Shown here: piece after piece, positions 48,073 to 57,463 of the stretch | Layout of the letters: each line of letters begins with the position of its first letter | How positions within the stretch are numbered: position 1 is the stretch's first letter | NCBI RefSeq assembly: GCF_001647545.1 | Contig: NZ_LSZH01000011.1 | Coordinates: forward strand, 383,240-447,239 | Direction of reading: 5' to 3' | Length of the DNA: 64,000 nt | From: Acinetobacter sp. SFB | GTDB lineage: Bacteria; Pseudomonadota; Gammaproteobacteria; Pseudomonadales; Moraxellaceae | Notes under the pieces: generated by a model | Told to the model about the DNA's origin: nothing | Databases searched by the model: none | The model's input: the letters and a program-made list of their open reading frames with translations, nothing else | Position numbers and translations under genes: made by a program

Positions 48073-49008
48073 TCAATAAATTTCGTCATAGCCTTCAGGG
48101 CGCGTTTTAAAGCGACGGTGAAACCACATATATTGAGTTGGGGCAATGCGCAGTTGATTTTCAATGATCTTGTTGACGCGAGTGGCATCGTCAATTTCAT
48201 CCGCACTTGGCAAGTTGTCCACAGCCGGTTCAAGCAATACATGATAGCGCGGATCTTTAATATCGCCATCACGATAAAAATACAGCGGAATTGCGGCAGC
48301 TTTGGTCATTTTAATCAAACGGCGATGTGCGGTCATCGTTGCAGCAGGTATCCCAAAAAAGGGTGCCATTACGCCTTGTTTCAGGCCATAGTCTTGGTCA
48401 GGACTATACCAAATTGCACGGCCATTTTTTAAATGACGAATCAAGCCACGCATATCATCATGATCAATTTGATTGGCATAAATGGTGGCGCGGCAGCGGT
48501 AAATCAGCATATCTAACAGCGGATTATTTTGCGGACGGTAGACGACATCTGGCTCAAAATACTGGGCACACAAATAACCACCGGCATCGAGTAATGTTGA
48601 ATGCGTGCCTAGCAATAAAATCCCTTTGCCCTCAGCTTGTGCTTTTTGGAGATGTTCTAAGCCTTCAATACTGACACGACCTTTAAACCACTGCGGGCAA
48701 TACCACGCGTTCAAGGTTTCAAAAATCCCAATCATTTGATCGACAAAAACCTGTCGGGTATTTTCCCGAACCTGTTCGCTGGTCCATTCTGGAAAACAGA
48801 GCTCTAAATTCCGAATCGCTGTTTTACGACGCGATTTGAGCTGATTGAATGCGACATTGCCTATAACAGTGGCTAAACGATGCTGAATGGCCCACGGTAA
48901 AATTGCCAGAATCATTAAAAATATGATTCCAATCCAAATGCCCCAATATTGTGGAAGAAGGAAAGACCATTGAAACTCACCCGGTTTGTAGTCTGGCTGT
49001 TTACTCAT
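48073..49008 (-). CDS. LpxL/LpxM-type lipid A acyltransferase
   Basis: A 311-aa inner-membrane acyltransferase. One N-terminal membrane helix (22–42), then the H-x4-D motif His136–Asp141 in GTHSTLLDAGG, and later YRPQNNPLLDMLIYRCR and WYSPDQDYG, all characteristic of the HtrB/MsbB family. It adds a secondary acyl chain to lipid A. LpxL versus LpxM cannot be separated by eye. It is transcribed with the GT4 gene. Confidence 0.88.
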   Translation of the reverse strand: MSKQPDYKPGEFQWSFLLPQYWGIWIGIIFLMILAILPWAIQHRLATVIGNVAFNQLKSRRKTAIRNLELCFPEWTSEQVRENTRQVFVDQMIGIFETLNAWYCPQWFKGRVSIEGLEHLQKAQAEGKGILLLGTHSTLLDAGGYLCAQYFEPDVVYRPQNNPLLDMLIYRCRATIYANQIDHDDMRGLIRHLKNGRAIWYSPDQDYGLKQGVMAPFFGIPAATMTAHRRLIKMTKAAAIPLYFYRDGDIKDPRYHVLLEPAVDNLPSADEIDDATRVNKIIENQLRIAPTQYMWFHRRFKTRPEGYDEIY

Positions 49009-49064
49009 AATGACCGTTTATACCAAAAGTTATCTGCAGTTTAACATGAAGTTATTTTGTAAAT

Positions 49065-49100
49065 AAAAAAGCACCTGCAAAATACTTTACAGGTGCTTTT
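49065..49100 (-). terminator. Terminator of uup
   Basis: AAAAGCACCTG / CAGGTGCTTTT, 12-nt loop, T-run on the minus strand, between uup and the acyltransferase. Confidence 0.85.
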
Positions 49101-49114
49101 ATAACGCGACTAAA

Positions 49115-51010
49115 TTAATCGCCTTTGCTAAGATTGTCTAATTCTTCCCAGCGTTCTAATTTTTCAAGCAATTGCTCGTCAATTTCCGTAAGGCGATTAG
49201 AAAGTTTCATCGCTTGATCAGCATCTGAAGTAAATAAAGAACCATCAGCTAATTGTGCATTGATGTGGGCTTGTTCTTTCTCAAGTGCCTCCATTTCAGT
49301 CGGTAACTGCTCTAAAGCACGTTGATCCTTATAGCTGAGTTTTACTTTTTTCGGCACAGCTGCTTCGGCTTTAGCAAAGGCTTTCTTGGCATCACTTTTC
49401 AGACCGACAGCCGTTTGATCCGGGCGTTGCTCTAGATAGTCCTGATAACCACCGATGTATTCATCAATGTGACCTTTACCGTCAAACACCCATGTTGATG
49501 TCACGACATTGTCCATAAATGCACGGTCATGCGAGATCAAAAGTAATGTACCGGTATAACCACCGAGCATTTCTTCCAGTAGCTCCAGCGTCACCATATC
49601 CAAGTCATTGGTTGGCTCATCCATCACAATTAAATTCGATGGTTTAAGGAGTAGTTTGGCAAGAAGAATACGGTTACGTTCCCCGCCAGACAACGCTTTT
49701 ACCGGAGTACGGGCACGTTCAGGCGAGAACAGAAAATCTTGAAGATAACTGTAGATATGACGACGACCACCGTTCACATCAACAAAGTCCGTACCTTCAG
49801 AAATGTTATCTTTAACCGATTTTTCTAAATCCAGCGCATTACGCAGCTGGTCGAAATAAGCCACTTCCAGCTGGGTACCGGTTTTTACTGTACCGCCATG
49901 CTCAAGCTCACCTAAAATGGCTTTGATCAGGGTAGTTTTACCTACACCATTGTCGCCGACCAAGCCAATACGGTCGCCACGAAGTACCAATGCAGAGAAG
50001 TCTTTGATGATGGGTTCTTGATCGCCGAAAGCAACACTTAAATGCTCAATATCAAACACCAATTTACCCGAGCGGTTGGCATCTTGCGTTGCCATGCTGA
50101 CTTTGCCCTGTTGCGAGCGACGTGCTTTCGATTCTTCACGCAAATCTTTTAGTGCACGTACACGACCTTCGTTACGGGTACGACGTGCTTTAATGCCTTG
50201 ACGAATCCAGACTTCTTCTTCAGCCAAACGTTTATCGAATAAAGCATTTTGCTTTTCTTCCGCTTCCATTTGCTGCGCTTTAAGCTCAAGGTAACGTGAA
50301 TAGTTGCCTTCATAACTACGCAAAGTACCGCGATCGAGTTCGACAATACGTGTTGCAATGCTGTCGACAAATGAACGGTCATGCGAAATAAATAATAAGG
50401 TTAAGTTATTTTGATCGAGCAGGAATTTTTCTAACCATTCAATACTTTCAACGTCCAGGTGATTGGTTGGTTCGTCGAGTAAAAGTACATCGGGTTGAGT
50501 GAGTAGCGCACGTGCCAATAGCACACGACGTTTACGACCACCGGATAAGTCGGCTAAATCGGCATCTGGGTCTAAACCCATTTTGCTCAAAATAGAATTT
50601 ACTTTGGTTTCCAAAGCCCAACCATCGACCTGATCGAGTTTGTGCTGCAGGTTGCCCATGCGGTCGCATGCTTCCATATCACCGAGTACGCAGGCATCAC
50701 TGGCTTCGTGATAGGCTCTGAGTACAGTAGCCGCTTCACCTGCGCCGTCGGCAACGATGTCTGCGACTTTACCGGAATCCATGGGTACATCTTGAGCCAG
50801 CATGGAAATGGTGATGCCATTTTGTATAGAAACTTCACCACGATCTGGCAGTAAACTTCCCTCAATGAGTTTAAGTAAAGTAGACTTACCTTCACCGTTA
50901 CGGCCAATCAAACAAACTCGTTCACCGCGTTCCAAATTGAAGTTCGCGCCGTCGAGCAGGGACGGTCCGCCAAACGCGAGTTGGACATCCCTTAACGTAA
51001 TATAGGCCAT
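49115..51010 (-). CDS. uup: ABC-F ATPase Uup
   Basis: A 631-aa protein with two ABC domains: Walker A GRNGEGKST and GDNGVGKTT, signatures LSGGRKRR and LSGGERNR, and Walker B VLLLDEPTNHLD and LIVMDEPTNDLD. A C-terminal coiled-coil tail (about 545–630) is typical of Uup. The start at 51010 (MAYITLRDVQLAFGG) has AGGAAA upstream; the frame extends 15 codons further. ABC-F proteins act on ribosomes; Uup affects transposon excision and ribosome function. Divergent from slyX with 33 nt between starts. Confidence 0.93.
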   Translation of the reverse strand: MAYITLRDVQLAFGGPSLLDGANFNLERGERVCLIGRNGEGKSTLLKLIEGSLLPDRGEVSIQNGITISMLAQDVPMDSGKVADIVADGAGEAATVLRAYHEASDACVLGDMEACDRMGNLQHKLDQVDGWALETKVNSILSKMGLDPDADLADLSGGRKRRVLLARALLTQPDVLLLDEPTNHLDVESIEWLEKFLLDQNNLTLLFISHDRSFVDSIATRIVELDRGTLRSYEGNYSRYLELKAQQMEAEEKQNALFDKRLAEEEVWIRQGIKARRTRNEGRVRALKDLREESKARRSQQGKVSMATQDANRSGKLVFDIEHLSVAFGDQEPIIKDFSALVLRGDRIGLVGDNGVGKTTLIKAILGELEHGGTVKTGTQLEVAYFDQLRNALDLEKSVKDNISEGTDFVDVNGGRRHIYSYLQDFLFSPERARTPVKALSGGERNRILLAKLLLKPSNLIVMDEPTNDLDMVTLELLEEMLGGYTGTLLLISHDRAFMDNVVTSTWVFDGKGHIDEYIGGYQDYLEQRPDQTAVGLKSDAKKAFAKAEAAVPKKVKLSYKDQRALEQLPTEMEALEKEQAHINAQLADGSLFTSDADQAMKLSNRLTEIDEQLLEKLERWEELDNLSKGD

Positions 51011-51043
51011 ACTGTTTCCTGAAATCCAAAATGAGGACTTAAA

Positions 51044-51289
51044 ATGACTAAACAAAAAAATCTTAATGATCAGGCGTCATTTTCCGCACCCATAGAAGAT
51101 TTGCAAGTGCGAATTACATTTTTAGATGATTTAGTTGAACAATTAAATGAACAGGTGTCTCTGCAGCATGCCGAAATAGCTGATTTGAAAAAACAAATGC
51201 AGTTTTTGTATCAACGCATTGAGTCTGCCGATTTATCCGATGGAATTGCCAATTTTGATCCAATGGCTGATCGACCACCGCATTATTGA
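51044..51289 (+). CDS. slyX: SlyX family protein
   Basis: An 81-aa coiled-coil protein: IEDLQVRITFLDDLVEQLNEQVSLQHAEIADLKKQMQFLYQRI, ending in the diagnostic PPHY. Function unknown. GAGGA is upstream of the ATG; the start is divergent from uup. Confidence 0.87.
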   Translation: MTKQKNLNDQASFSAPIEDLQVRITFLDDLVEQLNEQVSLQHAEIADLKKQMQFLYQRIESADLSDGIANFDPMADRPPHY

Positions 51290-51387
51290 GTCAATTTTCA
51301 CGGGTCTTATTGCTGAATTGATTTGACCTTTCCATTCAGGCTCGCTCTAATGCGGGCTCAAAGTTCCCTTACTTGTCTATTGAGATT

Positions 51388-52386
51388 ATGTCCAATAAAG
51401 TCGTTCTTCTTGATCTTGAAAAGAATATGCCTACCGCACAATTGCTGCGAGACATCATTCAACACTACGCTGTAATTTACCTATTTAACTGCCAAGGAAA
51501 GTTTGAATACTCACTTGAAGACTTAACCGAATTTTCAAGTTGGGTCAGTAGTGGACAAGTGGTCATTTTAGAAACTGCCGAGGTCGATCAAAAAGAATTT
51601 GAATATGCGGTTGTCGTCGGGCAACTGATTGCGTTGTTAGAAACTGACACCACGATTGAAGTCATTTCTGCCATGCCAAGCAGTGAAATTCTGCTGGATA
51701 TGATGCAATCCTCGGACATGACCTGTAAGCTGATTCAAATTCAGGCAGAAGAATCTTCATTCAATTCAAAATATAAAATTCCAAGTATCGAAACCATTAA
51801 GCATAAACCAGAGTTATTGTTGGTCAAAAAATATTGTGACGCTTTAAGTAAAATGAAGGGCAAACCGAACTCGATTGAGAAACTTAAAAACTCGCTGAGT
51901 AACATTTTGCAAGTTGAAACTGATCAGGCTCAGCGGCTGATTGCTTTACTAATGAATCTCAAAATTGTGAAACGTTATGAGGAGCAAATTAACTTCCGTA
52001 AAAAACTGTTGAAACAATGGGCGGAACTTGATTTAGAACCAGCAATGCCTTTGGAAACAGCAAACAACATTTCCCCAATTTTTGCTCAATTACAGACAGA
52101 ATCTTGCTCAAATGAAGAGCTGGAGCATTCCGATCCGATTCAGCATGCACAAAAAGAATTATTTAAAAACTTCTCTAAAATTGATCCTGTTCAGGTCATT
52201 GTCGCGCGTAAATTGCGCGAATTAAAATCGGACAAGCCTAAAGATATTTATGCCTTGCGTGATTTGCTGGAGCAGATGTTTCCGAAATCGGATGTGAGAT
52301 TATTGCTTAAGGATTTGATTGAAAAAGGATATATTTACTGGAATGGCACTGAAGTGCTGTATAGCCACGAAATGTTCTTAAATTAA
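51388..52386 (+). CDS. Unknown protein with PIN-like N-terminal region
   Basis: A 332-aa protein from the ATG at 51388 (TTG five codons upstream is in frame). The N-terminal 130 residues have the order expected of a PIN-like domain: KVVLLDLEKNMPTAQLLRDII, a strand VIYLFNCQGK, a region of acidic residues, and a second strand TIEVISAMPSSEILLDMM. The C-terminal half is helical with two winged-helix-like segments (about 140–200 and 250–330). I do not recognise the family. The arrangement would suit an RNA- or DNA-interacting protein, but the metal-binding acidic set is not complete by eye. Confidence 0.72.
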   Translation: MSNKVVLLDLEKNMPTAQLLRDIIQHYAVIYLFNCQGKFEYSLEDLTEFSSWVSSGQVVILETAEVDQKEFEYAVVVGQLIALLETDTTIEVISAMPSSEILLDMMQSSDMTCKLIQIQAEESSFNSKYKIPSIETIKHKPELLLVKKYCDALSKMKGKPNSIEKLKNSLSNILQVETDQAQRLIALLMNLKIVKRYEEQINFRKKLLKQWAELDLEPAMPLETANNISPIFAQLQTESCSNEELEHSDPIQHAQKELFKNFSKIDPVQVIVARKLRELKSDKPKDIYALRDLLEQMFPKSDVRLLLKDLIEKGYIYWNGTEVLYSHEMFLN

Positions 52387-52457
52387 TTTCATCGTTGTAA
52401 CTTGCGTTTTATATTGCGCTTATGCAACTCTAATAAAGGAACAGACAAGGTTGTACT

Positions 52458-52907
52458 ATGGAAAATACCGGTATTTGGGTCGTTGGCTTCATTATTGTAT
52501 TTGTTTTGGGCTCAATTTTGGGTCTTCGCGTCAGTCCGCGAGAGAAAGCATTAGGCATAATGCGTGAGAAGGCACGAAAAATGGGGCTGCACCCACGTTT
52601 AGTGGCCGCTCCCGATTGGACAAAAATTCCAATGGCCTCCTCAAGTCGTGCCAGTATGGTGGCCTATTACAGCATACTGATTCCAGATGCTCGCCTGCCT
52701 TTAATGCGTGCGCGTGTTGAAGACCAAAAGCTAAAACTTGTGCAGGGTGATGATAAGTTTAACGATTTGCCCATTGCATTAAAGGGCATTTATGCTATTG
52801 ATATGCAGGCAAACTGTGTAGGACTCTATTGGGAAGAAGAATCTGACCTGCGAGCAACACAGTTAGATGACATGAAAACCTATTTACAGTCTTTGGCTGA
52901 ACTTTAA
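52458..52907 (+). CDS. Conserved membrane-anchored protein upstream of topA
   Basis: A 149-aa protein: one N-terminal membrane helix (GIWVVGFIIVFVLGSILGLRV), then a basic juxtamembrane stretch (SPREKALGIMREKARKMGLHPRLV) and a small alpha/beta domain to the end. Function unknown. Homologues seem to lie near topA in other gammaproteobacteria as I recall. It ends 35 nt before topA and may be co-transcribed. Confidence 0.78.
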   Translation: MENTGIWVVGFIIVFVLGSILGLRVSPREKALGIMREKARKMGLHPRLVAAPDWTKIPMASSSRASMVAYYSILIPDARLPLMRARVEDQKLKLVQGDDKFNDLPIALKGIYAIDMQANCVGLYWEEESDLRATQLDDMKTYLQSLAEL

Positions 52908-52942
52908 TTTATATACCCAACAAACAGGATTAACGGTTAACT

Positions 52943-55582
52943 ATGGCGAACGCTCCTCGGTCTACATCCAAAAGCACCACAGCAAAATCACCGAGTGCTG
53001 CGAAAAAGCGTGCCTTAGTGATTGTGGAGTCGCCTGCAAAAGCGAAAACAATCAATAAATACCTCGGCTCAGATTACATTGTGAAATCATCCGTCGGTCA
53101 CGTGCGTGACTTGCCGACCGGTGGTTCTAAAAGTACAGAAAAAAAACCTGTATCACGTGCCAAACTGACCGATGAGCAAAAAGCTGAAAAAGCACAAACG
53201 GCCTTGGTTAATCGGATGGGCGTTGACCCTGAACACGACTGGGAAGCTCACTATGAAGTGCTTCCGGGTAAGGAACACGTCGTTGCTGAACTGAAAAAAC
53301 TGGCATCACAAGTCGATGAAATCTATCTCGCAACGGATATGGACCGTGAAGGGGAAGCAATTGCCTGGCATTTAAAAGAAGTGATTGGTGGAGATGATTC
53401 ACGTTATCAACGTGTGGTCTTTAACGAAATTACCAAAAATGCGATTCAGGAAGCCTTTAAACAGCCATCACGCTTAGATATTGATAAGGTTAATGCACAG
53501 CAAGCACGCCGTTTCTTGGACCGCGTAGTCGGCTTTATGATTTCGCCATTGCTGTGGGAAAAGATAGCCCGCGGTTTATCGGCAGGTCGTGTGCAATCGG
53601 TTGCGGTAAAATTGGTGGTAGAACGTGAACGTGAGATTCGCGCTTTTATTCCTGAAGAATACTGGCAAGTGTTCGCAGATACCAAATCTTCAAGCGATGA
53701 GATTCGTTTAGAAGCAGTCAAACAAGGTGGCAAAACCTTAAAACTGCAAAATAAAGCACAAACGGATGCTTTATTAAAAATTTTAAATACAGCTGAATAT
53801 AAAGTTACCACGCGTGAAGATAAACCGACCAAGGTTAATCCAAGTGCGCCGTATATCACCTCGACCCTGCAACAGGCTGCAAGCACACGTTTAGGTTTCT
53901 CTGTAAAGAAAACCATGACCATGGCGCAGCGTTTGTATGAAGCAGGTTTTATCACCTATATGCGTACTGACTCAACTTTTTTAAGTAATGATGCAGTCAA
54001 TATGGTTCGTAATCACATTGAACTTGAGTTCGGTGAAAAGTACTTACCTGTCAAGCCCAACCTTTATGGTAATAAAGCAGGCGCGCAAGAAGCCCATGAA
54101 GCGATTCGACCTTCAAATGTGGCTTTAAAAGGTGATCAATTAGTCGGTGTCGATCGTGATGCACAGCGTTTGTATGATCTGATTTGGCGCCAGTTTGTTG
54201 CTTGTCAAATGACATCGGCAGAATACCTGTCTTCAACCATCTTAGTCGATGCCAATGGCGTGGAACTTAAAGCCAAAGGTCGTACTTTAGTTTTTGACGG
54301 TTTTACCAAAGTTCGCGCTGCCAACAAAGCTGATGATGATATTTTACTACCGGCAGTTAAAGTGGGTGAAATTCTCCAACTTGAGAAGCTTGATCCATCT
54401 CAACATTTCACCAAGCCACCGGCTCGTTTTACCGAAGCTTCATTGGTGAAAGAACTAGAGAAAAAAGGTATCGGTCGTCCATCGACTTATGCAGCAATTA
54501 TTTCAACCATTCAAGATCGTGGTTATGTAAAGCTCGACAATCGTCGTCTCTATGCTGAGAAGATGGGTGAAATCGTGACAGATCGTCTCGATGAAAACTT
54601 TAACAATCTGATGAATTACGCTTTTACCGCGGATCTTGAAGGTCAGCTCGATAAAGTGGCTGACGGACAGCGTAACTGGAAAGAATTACTGGATAATTTC
54701 TACGGCGACTTTAAAAAACGCTTAACCACAGCACAGGGCGAAAACGGCATGCGTCGTAATCAACCTGTTGAAGTTGAAGCCGTACATTGTCCTGAATGTT
54801 CACGTCCAATGCAGATTCGTACCGGTACCACGGGCGTATTCTTGGGATGTTCAGGCTACAACTTACCGCCAAAAGAGCGTTGCAAGGGCACTTTGAACCT
54901 GACGCCGGTAGAGTCGCTTGCAGCTTTATCTGACGATGATGCAGCAGAAACTGCCGATTTAATGTCGAAAAAACGTTGCCCGATTTGTGAAACGGCAATG
55001 GACAGTTATGTGATTGATGGTGGTCGTAAATTGCATGTCTGTGGGAATAACCCGGACTGTGCCGGTTTTGAGCTTGAAGAAGGCGAGTTCAAAATTAAAG
55101 GTTACGATGGACCAACCATTCCATGTGACAAATGTGATGGTGAAATGCAGCTCAAGACCGGTCGTTTTGGACCCTATTTTGCCTGTACCAGCTGTGACAA
55201 TACCCGTAAAGTGTTAAAGAGTGGTCAGCCTGCGCCTCCGCGTGTCGATCCAATTAGAATGGAACATTTACGTTCAACTAAACACGATGACTTTTTTGTC
55301 CTTCGTGATGGTGCAGCCGGCTTATTCCTGGCAGCCAGCAAATTTCCGAAAGTTCGTGAAACGCGTGCACCGAAAGTCGCTGAACTGCGTTCTGTAGCTG
55401 AACAGCTTGATCCGAAATATCAGTTTATTTTGCAAGCGCCAGATGTAGATCCTGAAGGTAATCCAGCATTGGTGAAATTCAGTCGTAAGAACCAGGCACA
55501 ATATATTGGTTCTGAAAATGCTGAAGGCAAACAAACCAAGTGGAGTTTGGTTTACCAAGATGGAAAATGGGTTGAAGCCTAA
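52943..55582 (+). CDS. topA: DNA topoisomerase I
   Basis: An 879-aa type IA topoisomerase. [18 protein letters not shown] at 27–38 and TDMDREGE at 131–138. Active Tyr339 is in ITYMRTDST. Three C-terminal zinc-ribbon modules have CPECS...C, CPICE...C-C and CDKCD...C-C. It relaxes negative supercoils. A Lys/Ser-rich N-terminal extension of about 25 residues precedes the TOPRIM domain. Own terminator follows. Confidence 0.97.
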   Translation: MANAPRSTSKSTTAKSPSAAKKRALVIVESPAKAKTINKYLGSDYIVKSSVGHVRDLPTGGSKSTEKKPVSRAKLTDEQKAEKAQTALVNRMGVDPEHDWEAHYEVLPGKEHVVAELKKLASQVDEIYLATDMDREGEAIAWHLKEVIGGDDSRYQRVVFNEITKNAIQEAFKQPSRLDIDKVNAQQARRFLDRVVGFMISPLLWEKIARGLSAGRVQSVAVKLVVEREREIRAFIPEEYWQVFADTKSSSDEIRLEAVKQGGKTLKLQNKAQTDALLKILNTAEYKVTTREDKPTKVNPSAPYITSTLQQAASTRLGFSVKKTMTMAQRLYEAGFITYMRTDSTFLSNDAVNMVRNHIELEFGEKYLPVKPNLYGNKAGAQEAHEAIRPSNVALKGDQLVGVDRDAQRLYDLIWRQFVACQMTSAEYLSSTILVDANGVELKAKGRTLVFDGFTKVRAANKADDDILLPAVKVGEILQLEKLDPSQHFTKPPARFTEASLVKELEKKGIGRPSTYAAIISTIQDRGYVKLDNRRLYAEKMGEIVTDRLDENFNNLMNYAFTADLEGQLDKVADGQRNWKELLDNFYGDFKKRLTTAQGENGMRRNQPVEVEAVHCPECSRPMQIRTGTTGVFLGCSGYNLPPKERCKGTLNLTPVESLAALSDDDAAETADLMSKKRCPICETAMDSYVIDGGRKLHVCGNNPDCAGFELEEGEFKIKGYDGPTIPCDKCDGEMQLKTGRFGPYFACTSCDNTRKVLKSGQPAPPRVDPIRMEHLRSTKHDDFFVLRDGAAGLFLAASKFPKVRETRAPKVAELRSVAEQLDPKYQFILQAPDVDPEGNPALVKFSRKNQAQYIGSENAEGKQTKWSLVYQDGKWVEA

Positions 55583-55595
55583 TTTTTAAGAAGTG

Positions 55596-55625
55596 AAAAA
55601 ATGCTGACGAAAGTCGGCATTTTTT
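55596..55625 (+). terminator. Terminator of topA
   Basis: AAAAATGCTGAC, loop GAAA, GTCGGCATTTTT with one T–G wobble, 13 nt after the stop. Confidence 0.9.
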
Positions 55626-55917
55626 ATGTGTTGATATTCCGTAGTTCAGCGGATTCTTCTCGGTATTCAATTTAATGCTTGGAGCTCATCTGTTACTTTG
55701 GTTTCGCCCAAATAAGAAACTTTAAAATATATTTTGAGTTCGCAAGAAAGGCATTTGTCATCCGCAAAACTCGTCAGATTTCTTATTTTATCTAAAAATT
55801 CGCAGAAACATTATCTATAATAATTCCGTCTGCCTCGGACAGTTACGGATGATTTTTTGTGTATCCAATTTTTGGATGGATTTTTAAAATTTTATTGCTT
55901 AATGATGAGAAGAATTA
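55626..55917. promoter_or_regulatory. Leader of the zincin gene
   Basis: 292 nt with no ORF. Two structures: AAATAAGAAA (55710–55719) with TTTCTTATTT (55779–55788), and a hairpin CCGTCTG...CAG-TT-ACGG at 55826–55848 followed by TTTTTT, which could be an attenuator. Both may be chance in AT-rich DNA. Confidence 0.35.
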
Positions 55918-56676
55918 ATGTGGAAAAAAATTCGGGTACTGTGTTTACTCATCATTTTATTCATCGTGGCAGTGAATGCTTACCGTGATCAAAATCAAGA
56001 TTGGTCTAAGCCTATTATTGTCACGCTGCATCCTATTAATGCAGATGGGCAGGCTGTTACCCAAAACTATATTCAGTCTTTAAATTTGTCTGAATTGACT
56101 AGTGCACAAGAATACTTGAAACAGATGTCGGCAGAATATCGCGGACAACCTATTTCCATTTATTTTCAAATGGGTCGTGAACTCAAAAAGACACCTCCGA
56201 AAGTGCCTGAGCATGCAAGCATGCTGGATACCATTCTATGGAGTTTAAAGTTCCGTTTCTATGCATGGAAACAGCATGCAAGCAAAGATGGATCACCCAG
56301 TGTGACTTTGTTTTTAAACTATTATGACCCTGCACAAACGAAAGAATTAAAACATTCAACGGCCTTGCAAAAAGGGCGGATTGGTTCGGTCAATTTATTT
56401 GCGTCTAAAAAACAGTCGGAACAAAATAAAATTGTACTGGTACATGAATTACTACATGCTTTCGGTGCCACCGATAAATATGACTTGGCGACAGGACAAC
56501 CGTTGTATCCAATAGGTTATGCGCACCCCAATCAAAAGCCTTTATTTCCTCAAGCCAAAGCAGAGTTAATGGCAGGACATATTCCTGTGTCACTGGATAA
56601 AAGTAAAATGCCGGATACTTTGCAACAGACATTAATTAATCAAATTACCGCGATTGAATTGGGCTGGAAAAAATAA
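55918..56676 (+). CDS. Membrane-anchored zincin-type metalloprotease-like protein
   Basis: A 252-aa protein. One N-terminal signal-anchor helix (IRVLCLLIILFIVAVNAY), then a domain with VHELLHAFGATDKYD: zinc motif H176-E-L-L-H180 with downstream Asp. The family is unknown to me; similar motifs occur in archaemetzincin- or M-type peptidases. Predicted to face the periplasm. Three DnaA boxes start 6 nt after its stop. Confidence 0.72.
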   Translation: MWKKIRVLCLLIILFIVAVNAYRDQNQDWSKPIIVTLHPINADGQAVTQNYIQSLNLSELTSAQEYLKQMSAEYRGQPISIYFQMGRELKKTPPKVPEHASMLDTILWSLKFRFYAWKQHASKDGSPSVTLFLNYYDPAQTKELKHSTALQKGRIGSVNLFASKKQSEQNKIVLVHELLHAFGATDKYDLATGQPLYPIGYAHPNQKPLFPQAKAELMAGHIPVSLDKSKMPDTLQQTLINQITAIELGWKK

Positions 56677-56681
56677 AAAAA

Positions 56682-56730
56682 TGTGGATAACGCTTAATTT
56701 ATCCACAGCCCAACTTGCTGATGTGGATAA
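56682..56730. promoter_or_regulatory. Cluster of three perfect DnaA boxes
   Basis: TGTGGATAA at 56682–56690, TTATCCACA at 56699–56707, and TGTGGATAA at 56722–56730. All three match the consensus 9-mer TTATCCACA exactly. No dnaA, dnaN or gidA is nearby, so this is not the usual origin context. It lies upstream of the HdeD-like gene. Possible DnaA-titration site or DnaA-controlled promoter. Confidence 0.75.
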
Positions 56731-56813
56731 AAAAGTCGCATATTCATAACAGACATCTGTTTTAAAATATTGAAAAATAAACCTGTTCCTAAACAAAAGA
56801 CTTGAGAATAAAC

Positions 56814-57386
56814 ATGAAAACAGTAGGAAATGATTTGATTCGACATCAACTGCATGAAAATCGAAAATGGTATTTAGGTCTGGGCATTCTGCTCATCATC
56901 TTTGGGATTGTGTTACTGGCATCTTTACCATTTGCGACTTTGTCGGTGGTCTTCCTGTTTGGTGTGCTGATGATGATCGGTGGCGTTCTACATTTCATTG
57001 CAGCATTTAAAATCTTTGATGGGGGATATCGTTGGTTGTGGGCATTGTTCGGCTTGCTTTATCTGACGGCAGGATATTATGCATTTACCACTCCTGTAAA
57101 AACGGCAATTGTTCTGACCAATATTTTAGCCATTGTTTTGATTATTGCCGGTGTGATTCGGGTGTTTAGTGCCCTGATGTTCAAGGCATATCGGGGATGG
57201 GGTTGGACACTATTTTCAGGTATTTTAACCTTGCTGACGGGGATTATTATTTTGATGTCACCCGATGCGCCGTTCTGGGTGCTGGGTCTATTCCTGGCAG
57301 TAGATATTCTGTTTCAGGGTATTAATTATCTCACTTTAGCTTCTTATATCAAACATGATGTGCCCAAAAGTTCTGCTGATGTTTAA
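56814..57386 (+). CDS. HdeD-family (DUF308) membrane protein
   Basis: A 190-aa protein with six predicted helices in repeated DUF308 pairs: WYLGLGILLIIFGIVLLASLPFATLSVVFLFGVLMMIGGVLHF, then two further units. The start at 56814 (MKTVGNDLI) is preferred over a TTG at 56802. E. coli HdeD is linked to acid resistance at high cell density; the role here is unknown. Upstream DnaA boxes may affect transcription. Confidence 0.83.
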   Translation: MKTVGNDLIRHQLHENRKWYLGLGILLIIFGIVLLASLPFATLSVVFLFGVLMMIGGVLHFIAAFKIFDGGYRWLWALFGLLYLTAGYYAFTTPVKTAIVLTNILAIVLIIAGVIRVFSALMFKAYRGWGWTLFSGILTLLTGIIILMSPDAPFWVLGLFLAVDILFQGINYLTLASYIKHDVPKSSADV

Positions 57387-57399
57387 ACCCAATTCGAAT

Positions 57400-57425
57400 A
57401 AAGAGCGCTAGATGCGCTCTTTTTT
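57400..57425 (+). terminator. Terminator of the HdeD-like gene
   Basis: AAGAGCGC / GCGCTCTT with a 5-nt loop and T-run, 14 nt after the stop. Confidence 0.87.
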
Positions 57426-57463
57426 AATGTATAAAAGATTTATTCATTTCATTTTTGACAATC

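Noticed and set aside
53446..53955. 169-codon frame antisense to topA
   Set aside because: It lies wholly inside topA with no ribosome site and no recognisable domain.
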